The notes beneath the pieces were generated by a model, which ran no database searches, was not told the DNA's origin, and worked only from the letters and a program-made list of their open reading frames with translations. From an uncultured Gammaproteobacteria bacterium (GTDB lineage: Bacteria; Pseudomonadota; Gammaproteobacteria; Pseudomonadales; Porticoccaceae), in contig CAJXQR010000001.1 in assembly GCA_913058345.1 (NCBI GenBank), positions 1 through 64,000 of the forward strand: DNA of 64,000 nt. The letters run 5' to 3'. Position numbers and translations under genes: made by a program. Shown here piece after piece: positions 17,742 through 25,838 of this stretch; within the stretch, counting starts at the first letter, position 1, and each line of letters begins with the position of its first letter.

Positions 17742-18157
17742 GGCTGTGCGCCCGTACCGGTCTGGTTGGTCGGATGATTGTCGATGCTACCTTCGTCGTC
17801 ATCGACACCGTGGGCGCGTTCAATTTTTTTCATCCAAATATGGTAAATAAAAATAATAGCTACGAAGCAGAGCATAGTGCCCTGCTGGGTGAACCAGAAG
17901 CCGAGGGGGAAACCGCCAAGATTGAATTGGTCCAGCCAGTCACTAAAGAGTACGCCACAACCAAAAGAGACCAAAGCCCAGAGGCTGAGTAGAACCGTCA
18001 GTACTTTAACGTTGGCTCGCCAGTAGGATTGTACATTGACTTCGCTAAGGGTTTCCTTATCGTGGTGGGAGTGGGGTGGTAGGTTTTCTGCGTCGTCGTG
18101 GTGGTAAACTCTACAACCGTCTTTCGGCTGACCTTTGCTATTGGTACTATGATTCAT
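17738..18157 (-). CDS. sodium/substrate symporter small subunit (DUF4212)
   Basis: A 139-residue membrane protein with a polar, histidine-rich N-terminus (about residues 15-35, HHDD and HSHHDKE), two hydrophobic helices and an acidic tail. Features such as YWRANVKVLTVLLSLWALVSF and GFPLGFWFTQQGTM mark the DUF4212 family. These proteins are always found next to the large symporter subunit and are thought to be part of the transporter. It is the first gene of the pair and its stop overlaps the permease start (ATGA). The His-rich segment might bind metal, but that is speculation. Confidence 0.9.
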   Translation of the reverse strand: MNHSTNSKGQPKDGCRVYHHDDAENLPPHSHHDKETLSEVNVQSYWRANVKVLTVLLSLWALVSFGCGVLFSDWLDQFNLGGFPLGFWFTQQGTMLCFVAIIFIYHIWMKKIERAHGVDDDEGSIDNHPTNQTGTGAQP

Positions 18158-18493
18158 TGTGTCCTCTGATGGGCGTTATTATTTTATTATGCAAGGCTGT
18201 CAAGATGCCGTGTCGGTGTCAACCGAAAGCATTGTGTGTCCGTTACTAAATAAACAAAGTCAAAGCAGGCTACCCGGATCTTCGCTGAACCGGATAGGGG
18301 TGGTTCAATTATAAACAATGGGCTTGGTCGGTACAGGAGAAACCGCATTATTAACGCTCCACTCTGGAGTTGTAATAATAACCCCAGGTTTTTATAGTGC
18401 AGCCCGTTACTAAACGTTGCTACTTCATTGAGCCAGCATTGTCTGAGTTATTTTAGATTTGAGTTATTTTAGGTTGTGATTACGGAGCTATGT
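18158..18493. promoter_or_regulatory. divergent intergenic region with a 16-base tandem repeat
   Basis: A 336-base non-coding stretch between the divergent symporter and lipoprotein genes. Just before the lipoprotein gene there is a tandem repeat of 16-base period: TGAGTTATTTTAG at 18444-18456 and again at 18460-18472. An imperfect hairpin built on CTACCCGG and CCGGATAG lies near 18270-18297. No clear sigma-70 promoter was assigned. CGGAG at 18482-18486 is the likely ribosome site for the ATG at 18494. Confidence 0.4.
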
Positions 18494-19141
18494 ATGAATA
18501 AAGTACTGATGATATCCCTTGCCATTGTGCTGGGTGGCTGTATGTCGACAGACCCTTATACCGGTGAGCAAAAAACCAGTAATACGGCAAAAGGTGCCGG
18601 TGTTGGCGCTATAACGGGTGCACTAGTGGGTATGGCTGTGTCCAGCAAATCGGATCGCGAGAAAGGCGCCCTCATTGGCGCGGCAAGTGGCGCGGCAATT
18701 GGTGGCGGTGTCGGCTTTAGAATGGACAAGCAGGAGGCGGCACTGCGTGCCAAGCTTGAGGGCACAGGTGTTCGCGTTATCCGTGAAGGCGATAACATTC
18801 GATTGATAATGCCGGGGCATTTAACGTTTGACGTCGATCGCTACGATGTGAGATCTCAGTTTTACGGTACTCTTGAATCGGTGGCTCTGGTGTTAAAGGA
18901 ATTCACTAAGACGAATATTCGTATTGGCGGGCATACTGACTCCACGGGAAGCGACAGTTATAACCAAACCCTTTCCGAGCGTAGAGCGAACAGTGTCGGT
19001 CAATTTTTGATTGCCCAGGGTGTAGCGGCTGGCCGCATTTCTACCACAGGCTATGGCAAGCGCTACCCTATTGCCAGTAATGATGATGCTGTTGGGCGAG
19101 AAGCTAACCGTCGCGTTGAACTGGAGTTAGTGTCATTTTAA
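18494..19141 (+). CDS. OmpA-family outer-membrane lipoprotein (YiaD-like)
   Basis: Secreted lipoprotein of 215 residues. The signal peptide ends in the lipobox LGGC with Cys16 as the lipidated residue. Residues about 30-75 form a glycine-zipper region (GAGVGAITGALVGMAV, GAASGAAIGGGVGF), and about 105-215 an OmpA/MotB peptidoglycan-binding domain with GGHTDSTGSDSYNQTLSERR. This is the YiaD layout. The frame opens at 18476 with GTG, but the ATG at 18494 gives a proper lipoprotein signal and follows CGGAG. Single-gene unit. Expected to anchor outer membrane to peptidoglycan. Confidence 0.93.
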   Translation: MNKVLMISLAIVLGGCMSTDPYTGEQKTSNTAKGAGVGAITGALVGMAVSSKSDREKGALIGAASGAAIGGGVGFRMDKQEAALRAKLEGTGVRVIREGDNIRLIMPGHLTFDVDRYDVRSQFYGTLESVALVLKEFTKTNIRIGGHTDSTGSDSYNQTLSERRANSVGQFLIAQGVAAGRISTTGYGKRYPIASNDDAVGREANRRVELELVSF

Positions 19142-19182
19142 AGATTTAGTTTGCAAGCGATTGCTAGAGAAGCTCCCAGACC

Positions 19183-20010
19183 TTGCGCGTCGTATTAAAG
19201 TTTGAAGCTGTCTATCAGGTAGAGGCGGAGACCCTGGCAAAGTCTCTGCGAATACCCTTAGTCGCGTATGATCAGGCTCCGACATCAGATATAGACTTCG
19301 AGCTGATATTGGATCACGCGGGGCTTTCGCTGCGTCAACAGTCGCTTGAAAGAGACGCGACGCAGCCAGGAAAACGTAAAAACAAAACGGATAATAAAAA
19401 CAAAGCAGATATTCGTTGCGATTTTATCAGTGGTGAACTGCGCCATCGCCGTCTTTATGGCGGTGGTAAAAATCAGATGATCCTCAAGGCAACGGGGCTC
19501 AACAAACACAAACCATCAATAATGGATTTAACCGCGGGACTGGGTCGCGACAGTTTTGTCTTGGCGACTGCCGGAGCACGAGTGACCATGTTTGAACGCC
19601 AGCCGATTGTAGCGGCTTTGCTTGTCGATGGTTTGCAACGCTTGCATACCGCCGGTGATGAACAGGAGGTAACGATTGCTGAGCGTCTCACTTTGCATGA
19701 GGGAGATAGTCTAAATTGTCTGGCTGCACTCGCCGAGTCTGAGGCACCAGATGTGATTTATCTCGACCCTATGTTTCCTGAGCGGGATAAAGCAGCGAAG
19801 GTCAAAAAAGCCATGGCTTTTTTCCATCATTTGGTGGGGGCAGACGATGATGCCGCTGCCTTGCTGCCCTTGGCGCTAGCAACGGCACGCTATCGGGTAG
19901 TGGTTAAGCGGCCTCGTCATGCGCCGCCCTTGGCAGGTTTAATACCGGGACTGTGTTTTGAGGGAAAGTCGACACGCTTCGATGTCTATCCCCTAAAAAA
20001 AATGACCTAA
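19183..20010 (+). CDS. rsmJ: 16S rRNA (guanine1516-N2)-methyltransferase RsmJ
   Basis: Methylates G1516 of 16S rRNA with SAM. Seen: RCDFISGELRHRRLYGGG, the SAM loop DLTAGLGRDSFVLA, FERQPIVAALLVDGL, the catalytic-type YLDPMFPERDKAAKVKKAM and RVVVKRPRHAPPLAG, all conserved in RsmJ. At 275 residues it is about 25 longer than the E. coli protein, largely because of a Lys/Asn-rich stretch (about 63-74) before the conserved core. No ATG exists near the 5' end, and the TTG at 19183 is the only reasonable start after the in-frame TAG at 19165. It lies 41 bases after the lipoprotein gene. Confidence 0.93.
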   Translation: MRVVLKFEAVYQVEAETLAKSLRIPLVAYDQAPTSDIDFELILDHAGLSLRQQSLERDATQPGKRKNKTDNKNKADIRCDFISGELRHRRLYGGGKNQMILKATGLNKHKPSIMDLTAGLGRDSFVLATAGARVTMFERQPIVAALLVDGLQRLHTAGDEQEVTIAERLTLHEGDSLNCLAALAESEAPDVIYLDPMFPERDKAAKVKKAMAFFHHLVGADDDAAALLPLALATARYRVVVKRPRHAPPLAGLIPGLCFEGKSTRFDVYPLKKMT

Positions 20011-20041
20011 AGAAAAGACCCTCGTAGCATAGGCTATCTTT

Positions 20042-20962
20042 TTAGCCTGTGTTGGAGGGTGCTGCCGTTGCTATTGGGGGCTTAGTGCGTAGCGCTAAAG
20101 TGCTCCCTGCGGTAATCAGAGCCAGGCCAATCAAGGCTGGAAGCGTCCACTGATAATCTTCAAAGACGGTGGAAATTAACAGCGCAACGATGGGAAAAAT
20201 CAAGAAGGTATAACCGCCTTTATCAGGGCCGATAAGCTCGAGCAAGCGTAGATAAAAAACAAAACCTAAGGCTGTACCAAAAACGGCTAGATACATAAGT
20301 GCGAGAGAATATTGTACTGTGAATTCATAATCGAAGGTTTTTCCGCTAAACAGAGCGACAAGAAATAATAGGCAGCAGCCGTAGAACATACCCCAGGCGT
20401 TGTATTGCACGACTGGTAACTGCCGTCGCGTGCTCATCCAGGTTGCTGTAATACTGCCTAAAGAAGCCAGCAAAGTCGCTAGCAAAGCTAACAATAAACC
20501 GCGAACACTATCGTTAGCAAATGAAATGCTGGTCAGTTCTGTCGAGAAAACCAGGCCGATGCCGGCGACACCAATCAGTGCGCCCAGTAAGGCAGGGAGG
20601 CTGGTTTTATTGCCGAGGATAAGGCGTGCAGTAAAAATATTAATAAATACAATGGTGGAAAAAACAACGGCCACCAGGCCGCTGGTGAGGATGCTCGTGG
20701 CCTGGTAGACCAGATAATAATTGCTAGAAAAGAGGAAGAAGCCAAGTAATAGAAAACTGAAATGATCACGTAGAGGGAAATTGAGGGAAAGCTTTTTCCC
20801 GCGACACCAGGCAAACATGACTAACGCGGCAATGGCGTTGCGATAAAAGGCCGAAACACTGGGGTCGACTACACCGAGATGAAGTTTGACTGCGATCCAA
20901 GTGGAACCCCAAATTAATACGGTGGCACTAAATAATAGAAATACCTGCAAAGCTTGGCCCAC
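20042..20962 (-). CDS. EamA/DMT-family transporter
   Basis: Drug/metabolite transporter superfamily exporter (306 residues) with ten predicted membrane helices in two EamA repeats. The first repeat opens with WGSTWIAVKLHLGVVDPSVSAFYRNAIAALVMF, which includes the family's usual RN pattern in helix 2. The start is GTG (20962). The gene follows dapE by 41 bases on the same strand and may be its last operon member. Substrate unknown; members export amino acids, metabolites or drugs. At its end, AGGCTA/TAGCCT (20031-20048) forms a small hairpin shared with the convergent rsmJ. Confidence 0.88.
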   Translation of the reverse strand: MGQALQVFLLFSATVLIWGSTWIAVKLHLGVVDPSVSAFYRNAIAALVMFAWCRGKKLSLNFPLRDHFSFLLLGFFLFSSNYYLVYQATSILTSGLVAVVFSTIVFINIFTARLILGNKTSLPALLGALIGVAGIGLVFSTELTSISFANDSVRGLLLALLATLLASLGSITATWMSTRRQLPVVQYNAWGMFYGCCLLFLVALFSGKTFDYEFTVQYSLALMYLAVFGTALGFVFYLRLLELIGPDKGGYTFLIFPIVALLISTVFEDYQWTLPALIGLALITAGSTLALRTKPPIATAAPSNTG

Positions 20963-21003
20963 TTCTTATTGTGATCACACATTTTGTTATAGGGAGTAAA
21001 GAA

Positions 21004-22152
21004 TTAACAGAGTAGTTTGTGTAAAATACCCTGATAAATATTACTAAGTTTGTCAAGATCACTGGCAGCTATTTGTTCATCGACTTTGTGAATCGTAGCG
21101 TTGAGAGTACCGAGTTCAATCACTTGAGTGCCGAGTTTGGCGATAAAGCGGCCATCGGAAGTGCCGCCGCTGGTCGACAGTTCTGTGTCAAGGCCGGTTT
21201 CTTTTTTAATGCTGTCGACGACGGCTGAAACGAGATCCCCGGGTTCAGTAATAAAAGGCTCGCCGCTTAAATTCCACTCAATGTCATAACTCAGTTCGTG
21301 GTTTTTGAGAATGTCTTCAACCCGTGCCTGTAGTTGTGGGGCAGTGACCTGGGTGGAAAAACGAAAATTAAAAACGACGGTGACCTCCCCGGGGATCACA
21401 TTGGTCGCACCAGTACCGCCATTAATATTCGATACCTGGAAGCTGGTGGCCGGGAAAAAATCATTCCCTTCGTCCCACTGTTGTGCCATTAACTCGGCAA
21501 GGGCGGGCGCGGCGCGGTGAATGGGGTTGTCAGCCATATGGGGGTAGGCGATATGGCCTTGTGTGCCCTTAATAACAAGCGTGCCATTGAGGGAGCCCCG
21601 ACGGCCATTTTTTACCATGTCTCCAAGTTGTTGGTGGCTGGAGGGTTCACCGATGACACACCAGTCGGGAATTTTATTCTGATCTTGTAACCACTCGACA
21701 ACTTTAACGGTGCCGTTAACGGCGGGGCCTTCCTCATCACTGGTGATCAGAAACGCAATGCGGCCAGCGTGATTGGGTTGTTGCTCAACAAAACGCTCGC
21801 AGGCGGTAACCATTGCCGCTAACGCTCCTTTCATATCGGCAGCACCTCGACCGTATAAAATATCGTCGGCAATGACGGGTTCAAAGGGGGGGTGTTGCCA
21901 ATCGTCGAGTTTTCCTGTTGGCACGACATCGGTGTGCCCGGCAAAACACAGTACCGGGCCAGATTCACCTTTGACCGCCCAAAAGTTATCGACATCAGCA
22001 AAGGGTAGACGCTGGATAGTAAAACCGAGGGCCTGCAGGCGATCAATCATCACCTCCTGGCAACCACCGTCGAGTGGCGTTACGGAAGGCCTGCTGATAA
22101 GTTCGCAGGCCAGCTGCAAGGTGGTGGATACGGTCTCGTTTTTTTGTGTCAT
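21004..22152 (-). CDS. dapE: succinyl-diaminopimelate desuccinylase DapE
   Basis: Di-zinc hydrolase of the M20 family that removes succinate from N-succinyl-LL-diaminopimelate in lysine and murein precursor synthesis. Zinc-ligand motifs: [25 protein letters not shown] and ITSDEEGPA with the catalytic Glu. [11 protein letters not shown] near the end is also conserved. The frame runs up to 22212 (TTG), but the ATG at 22152 gives MTQKNE and a 382-residue protein with the usual [14 protein letters not shown] about 20 residues in. It lies downstream of dapD after a 202-base gap with two hairpins. Confidence 0.95.
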   Translation of the reverse strand: MTQKNETVSTTLQLACELISRPSVTPLDGGCQEVMIDRLQALGFTIQRLPFADVDNFWAVKGESGPVLCFAGHTDVVPTGKLDDWQHPPFEPVIADDILYGRGAADMKGALAAMVTACERFVEQQPNHAGRIAFLITSDEEGPAVNGTVKVVEWLQDQNKIPDWCVIGEPSSHQQLGDMVKNGRRGSLNGTLVIKGTQGHIAYPHMADNPIHRAAPALAELMAQQWDEGNDFFPATSFQVSNINGGTGATNVIPGEVTVVFNFRFSTQVTAPQLQARVEDILKNHELSYDIEWNLSGEPFITEPGDLVSAVVDSIKKETGLDTELSTSGGTSDGRFIAKLGTQVIELGTLNATIHKVDEQIAASDLDKLSNIYQGILHKLLC

Positions 22153-22305
22153 ATTTTTGCTTTCGTTAAGGACGATATTGCTCGGCGATCTAATCCGCTG
22201 GGAGCCTCTCAATTAAGGGAGCCTTTTTCTTCACTATGGGCACGCTTCTGGTGGTGAAATCTACTGTGTCCAGATTGAATCAGAAGCTCTGTCGATTTAT
22301 TGCAC

Positions 22306-22355
22306 GTTTAGCCGATCACTATGACGGGTCGGCTAAACTATCGTCGTTCGACGAT
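22306..22355 (-). terminator. two back-to-back hairpins between dapD and dapE
   Basis: Directly at the dapD stop is the palindrome ATCGTCG-TT-CGACGAT (22340-22355). Next to it is a 12-base-pair inverted repeat (left arm 22306-22317, right arm 22327-22338, 9-base loop) with one G-U pair, built on GTTTAGCC/GGCTAAAC. In the direction of transcription there is no U-run after it. These could be a Rho-type terminator or pause site, a 3'-end stabiliser for dapD mRNA, or a processing signal that separates dapD and dapE expression. Confidence 0.5.
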
Positions 22356-23389
22356 TAGTTATGGGCGTGTAAGGCCTCGTTGAGCTCAACGGCGGTCTGG
22401 TTGGTCAAACACTCAATGGCACCACTCACGGAATTGCGACGGAATAACAAATCCGACTTGCCGGCTAATTCTCGTGCTTTGGTTTCACCAGCGGCTTGTT
22501 GGTTGTCATCGAGCATAAGGACTTTTGTGCCAGCGGTAATATAAAGCCCAGCTTCCACAATGCAGCGATCGCCGAGGGGAATGCCGATGCCGGCATTGGC
22601 ACCTAGCAGGCATTCTTTACCGACAGAAATGATGATGTTCCCGCCACCAGACAAGGTGCCCATGGTTGAGCTGCTACCGCCAAGATCAGAACCGGCACCG
22701 ACAAAAACGCCAGCAGAAATACGGCCTTCGATCATATTCGGCCCTTCCGCTCCTGCGTTAAAGTTGACGAAGCCCTCATGCATAACTGTTGTGCCTTCAC
22801 CAATATAGGCCCCGAGTCGCACGCGACGAGTGTCGGCAATGCGAACACCCGTGGGCACAACGTAGTCTGTCATTTTGGGGAATTTATCGACGCTGTCGAT
22901 GCTAAGGTTTTGACCCTTGATTCGAGCCTCTACCTGTCGCGCGGGGAGTTCGGCGAGGTCAATAGCGCCTTCGTTAGTCCAGGCGACATTAGGCAGGGAG
23001 CCAAAAATACCACTGAGATTAATGTCGTGGGGCCTGACCAGACGATGGGAAATCAATTGTAGTTTCAAATAGGCTTCGGGCACTGAAGCAGGCTCGTCAT
23101 CGTTGGCCAAAATGGTTGCCACGCAGGGCCGAGAACTGTTCAGCAGTGAACGTACAGCAGCTGCCTGGGCATTTTGCTGTTGTTTGTCCAGTGCATCGGC
23201 TAGGCTTTTTAGCTTGCTGTCATCGAGGCTAATGACAGTATTGCCTTCACTGTAACCGAGCGCATCGCTCAGCGCAGTGGTGATAGCAGCGTCGGGATTT
23301 AGCAGGGGGGCAGGGTAGAAAACTTCGAGCCATTCAGCGTTTCGATTGTGCGTGCCGACGCCGATGCCGATGCTGTAGAGTTTGGTCAT
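22355..23389 (-). CDS. dapD: 2,3,4,5-tetrahydropyridine-2,6-dicarboxylate N-succinyltransferase DapD (long form)
   Basis: Succinylates tetrahydrodipicolinate in the diaminopimelate pathway. At 344 residues it is the long form known in Pseudomonas and actinobacteria rather than the 274-residue E. coli type. The C-terminal half is a left-handed beta-helix with hexapeptide repeats, including GAYIGEGTTVMHEGFVNFNA, GRISAGVFVGAGSDLGG and ECLLGANAGIGIPLGDRC. ATG start with a good downstream fit. Part of the map-glnD-dapC-nth-yffB-dapD-dapE cluster, 60 bases after the yffB-like gene. Confidence 0.95.
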   Translation of the reverse strand: MTKLYSIGIGVGTHNRNAEWLEVFYPAPLLNPDAAITTALSDALGYSEGNTVISLDDSKLKSLADALDKQQQNAQAAAVRSLLNSSRPCVATILANDDEPASVPEAYLKLQLISHRLVRPHDINLSGIFGSLPNVAWTNEGAIDLAELPARQVEARIKGQNLSIDSVDKFPKMTDYVVPTGVRIADTRRVRLGAYIGEGTTVMHEGFVNFNAGAEGPNMIEGRISAGVFVGAGSDLGGSSSTMGTLSGGGNIIISVGKECLLGANAGIGIPLGDRCIVEAGLYITAGTKVLMLDDNQQAAGETKARELAGKSDLLFRRNSVSGAIECLTNQTAVELNEALHAHN

Positions 23390-23449
23390 TCGTTATACCT
23401 CTTTTGTAACTTGGTCGAGTTGTTTGGAGTCATTGTTGGGTTTGGTTGC

Positions 23450-23794
23450 TCACTGAAAAATGGCGTGGTAGGTATCGGCTTTAAAACCGACATGCACCGC
23501 ACCGTCGTACTCGAGCACGGGGCGTTTGATCAGTGTTGGCAGTTCGACAAGTAAGGCCTTAGCGCTGTCTGCGTCAAGATTTTCTCGTCGTGAGGGGTCG
23601 ATTGTTTTCCAGCTGGTGCTGCGCTTGTTGAGTACGACTTCCCAGCCGAGGGCATCTATCCATCTGGCGACCTGCTCCTGGGTTAAACCATCGCTGCGAA
23701 GGTCGTGAAAGGTGAAGGCGATATCGTGCGCCTCAAGCCAGCGCCGCGCCTTTCTGACGGTGTCACAATTTTTAATGCCAAAAAGTACAGTCAC
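23450..23794 (-). CDS. YffB/Spx-type ArsC-like reductase family protein
   Basis: Thioredoxin-fold protein of the ArsC/Spx/YffB family (114 residues from the GTG). GIKNCDTVRKARRWLE carries a single N-terminal Cys as in YffB, and LIKRPVLEYDGAVHVGFK is the conserved C-terminal Arg-Pro segment. The open frame extends to 23875 and contains an ATG at 23803, but GGAGGG directly abuts that ATG. The GTG at 23794 is 9 bases from it and gives MTVLFGIKNCDT, matching the family's start. In pseudomonads this gene lies between dapC and dapD. Function unclear (possibly a glutathione-dependent reductase); the name does not imply arsenate reduction. Confidence 0.87.
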   Translation of the reverse strand: MTVLFGIKNCDTVRKARRWLEAHDIAFTFHDLRSDGLTQEQVARWIDALGWEVVLNKRSTSWKTIDPSRRENLDADSAKALLVELPTLIKRPVLEYDGAVHVGFKADTYHAIFQ

Positions 23795-23909
23795 AATTTT
23801 CATCCCTCCGTCGTTATTTAAAAAGACATACTGAAAAACGCTGGCTAGGATAGCAAAAGCGACTCTCGAGCACATTCTGTTTATCGTTAGTTGTCGTCAC
23901 TCATAAAGT

Positions 23910-24563
23910 TTAGGCTTTTTGAGTGACGACAGCTTTTTTTCGTCGCGGGTAGCAGGTAGTGCAAATTTCACACACGGTGCCATCGCAGCCACGAGCGGTA
24001 CAGTATTCGCGACCGTAGTAAATAATTTGCAGGTGGAGAGCGTTCCAGCTTTCTTTTGGAAATAGTCGTTTTAAATCTTTTTCAGTTTGCACGACATTTT
24101 TACCGCTGGTGAGCCCCCAGCGTTGCGCCAGCCGATGAATATGGGTGTCAACAGGGAAAGCGGGGTGGCCAAAGCCCTGTGACATGACGACACTGGCTGT
24201 TTTGTGGCCGACACCGGGCAGGGTTTCTAGTGCCTCCATGTCTTCGGGCACCTCGCCGTCATACTGGTCCACCAGAATCTGCGAGAGTTCGGCAATCGCT
24301 TTAGATTTGCGAGGGGAAAGACCACAGGGGCGAATAATGCCAAGGATCGTGTCGACGGGGACATGACACATATCGGCCGCATTATCGGCCAGCGCAAATA
24401 ATGCGGGCGTTACCGTATTGACACGAGCATCGGTGCATTGGGCGGAGAGCAGTACGGCGACGAGCAAGGTGTAATGATTGCTGTGGTCGAGGGGAATGGG
24501 CTGGCTTGGGTAGAGCCGTGACAGAGTGGCACGAATATAATCGGCCCTTTCTTGCTTTAGCAC
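23910..24563 (-). CDS. nth: endonuclease III (DNA glycosylase/AP lyase)
   Basis: Removes oxidised pyrimidines from DNA and cuts the abasic site (217 residues). The helix-hairpin-helix LPGVGHKTA holds the catalytic Lys121, and FPVDTHIHRLAQRWG holds Asp139. The usual [4Fe-4S] loop is replaced by an unusual Cys set at 188, 193, 198, 201 and 204 (C-X4-C-X4-C-X2-C-X2-C) instead of C-X6-C-X2-C-X5-C. The GTG start directly follows the dapC stop (TAG then GTG), so translation is coupled. It is an insertion in the lysine cluster compared with the usual Pseudomonas order. Confidence 0.93.
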   Translation of the reverse strand: MLKQERADYIRATLSRLYPSQPIPLDHSNHYTLLVAVLLSAQCTDARVNTVTPALFALADNAADMCHVPVDTILGIIRPCGLSPRKSKAIAELSQILVDQYDGEVPEDMEALETLPGVGHKTASVVMSQGFGHPAFPVDTHIHRLAQRWGLTSGKNVVQTEKDLKRLFPKESWNALHLQIIYYGREYCTARGCDGTVCEICTTCYPRRKKAVVTQKA

Positions 24564-25775
24564 CTAGAGAGTCTCTATATATTTTTTGATACGTTGTGCG
24601 GCCTCTTTACACTGAGCCAGTGGTGCAACCAGTGCCATGCGAATACGTTGCTCCCCAGGGTTGCCTGTTACGGTATCCCGCGCCAGATAGCGTCCCGGTA
24701 CGACGGCGACGTTTTGTGTGGCGAGTAGCTCACGGGTAAACGTGTCATCACGAATAGGGGTTTCTGGCCATAGGTAGAAGCCAGCATCGGGCTGATTAAA
24801 TGTCATTACCGGGTCGAGAATATCCGTGACGGCGCTAAATTTTTCACGGTACTGACGGCGATTGTCGAGCACGTGTTCTTCATCATTCCAGGCGGTTACG
24901 CTGGCCCACTGGTGTTGTAGGGGCATGGCGCATCCGTGGTAGGTACGATAGAGCAAAAACTGTTGAAGGATGTCGGCGTCACCTGCGACAAAGCCTGAGC
25001 GCAGACCGGGCAGGTTGGAACGCTTTGACAGGCTATGAAACACCATGCAGCGTTTAAAATCGTGCCTGCCCAATTCCGCGCAGGCCTGCAATAGACCAGG
25101 GGGTGGCAGGTCTTCACTGGCGTAAATTTCTGAGTAACATTCGTCACTGGCGATGACAAAATCATGGCGATCAGCCAAGGAGATCAGTTCTTTAAGGGTA
25201 TCGAGTTTCAACACGGAGCCGGTGGGATTTCCCGGAGAGCAAAGATAAACCAGCTGGCAGCGTTGCCAGTCAGCATCACTGAGACTGGAGAAATCCGGTG
25301 CAAAGTTATTCTCTTTTGTACAGTTGATAAACACTGGTTCGGCGCCGGCGAGTAGAGCCGCACCTTCATAAATTTGGTAGAAGGGGTTAGGCATGACCAC
25401 AGAAGGGTTTTTATTGGGGTCAATCACCGCCTGAGCAAAGGCGAATAGTGCCTCGCGGGTGCCGTTGACGGGCAAGATATGTCGTTCGGGGTCGGGTATT
25501 GCCGACAGTTTAAAACGACGGGCCAGCCACGCGGCAATGGCCTGTCGTAGTTCGGGGATACCCTTAGTGCCTGGGTAAACCGATAGGCCACTGTTCTGTG
25601 CCAGGCCGTCGATCTGTTGAACTAATGTGTCGATGACCAATTGTGGCGCGCCGTGTTTGGGTTCGCCAACGGAGAGGCTGATGGCTGGCAGTGTCTGGGG
25701 GACCGCTGTGTCGGCGAGTAGGCCTTTTAGTTTTTCAAAAGGGTAGGGCTGTAGGCGATTTAATTCGGGATTCAT
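24564..25775 (-). CDS. dapC: succinyldiaminopimelate transaminase DapC
   Basis: Class I/II PLP aminotransferase (403 residues) converting N-succinyl-2-amino-6-ketopimelate to succinyl-diaminopimelate. Seen: the N-terminal LQPYPFEKLKGLL typical of DapC, LSVGEPKHGAP, PNPFYQIYEGAALLAG, YLCSPGNPTGSVL, ASDECYSEIY, and the PLP lysine in HSLSKRSNLPGLRSGF. The last Arg in EQRIRMALVAP binds substrate carboxylate. Located between glnD (63 bases upstream) and nth (adjacent). Genomic company with dapD and dapE supports the DapC call over a generic aminotransferase. Confidence 0.94.
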   Translation of the reverse strand: MNPELNRLQPYPFEKLKGLLADTAVPQTLPAISLSVGEPKHGAPQLVIDTLVQQIDGLAQNSGLSVYPGTKGIPELRQAIAAWLARRFKLSAIPDPERHILPVNGTREALFAFAQAVIDPNKNPSVVMPNPFYQIYEGAALLAGAEPVFINCTKENNFAPDFSSLSDADWQRCQLVYLCSPGNPTGSVLKLDTLKELISLADRHDFVIASDECYSEIYASEDLPPPGLLQACAELGRHDFKRCMVFHSLSKRSNLPGLRSGFVAGDADILQQFLLYRTYHGCAMPLQHQWASVTAWNDEEHVLDNRRQYREKFSAVTDILDPVMTFNQPDAGFYLWPETPIRDDTFTRELLATQNVAVVPGRYLARDTVTGNPGEQRIRMALVAPLAQCKEAAQRIKKYIETL

Positions 25776-25838
25776 GGCTCTCTATCTGGGCAGCCCACTG
25801 TTTAAAATAACCAGGGGCAGTATCTTTGAATGGACGCA

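Noticed and set aside
20970-20979. TGTGATCACA palindrome before the EamA gene as a CRP site
   Set aside because: The two half-sites have no 6-base spacer, so it does not fit the CRP consensus; probably chance.
23450-23794. Arsenate reductase as third part of the arsenic modules
   Set aside because: The ArsC-like protein is of the YffB/Spx branch and its place between dap genes is ancestral in pseudomonads; it does not indicate arsenate reduction.
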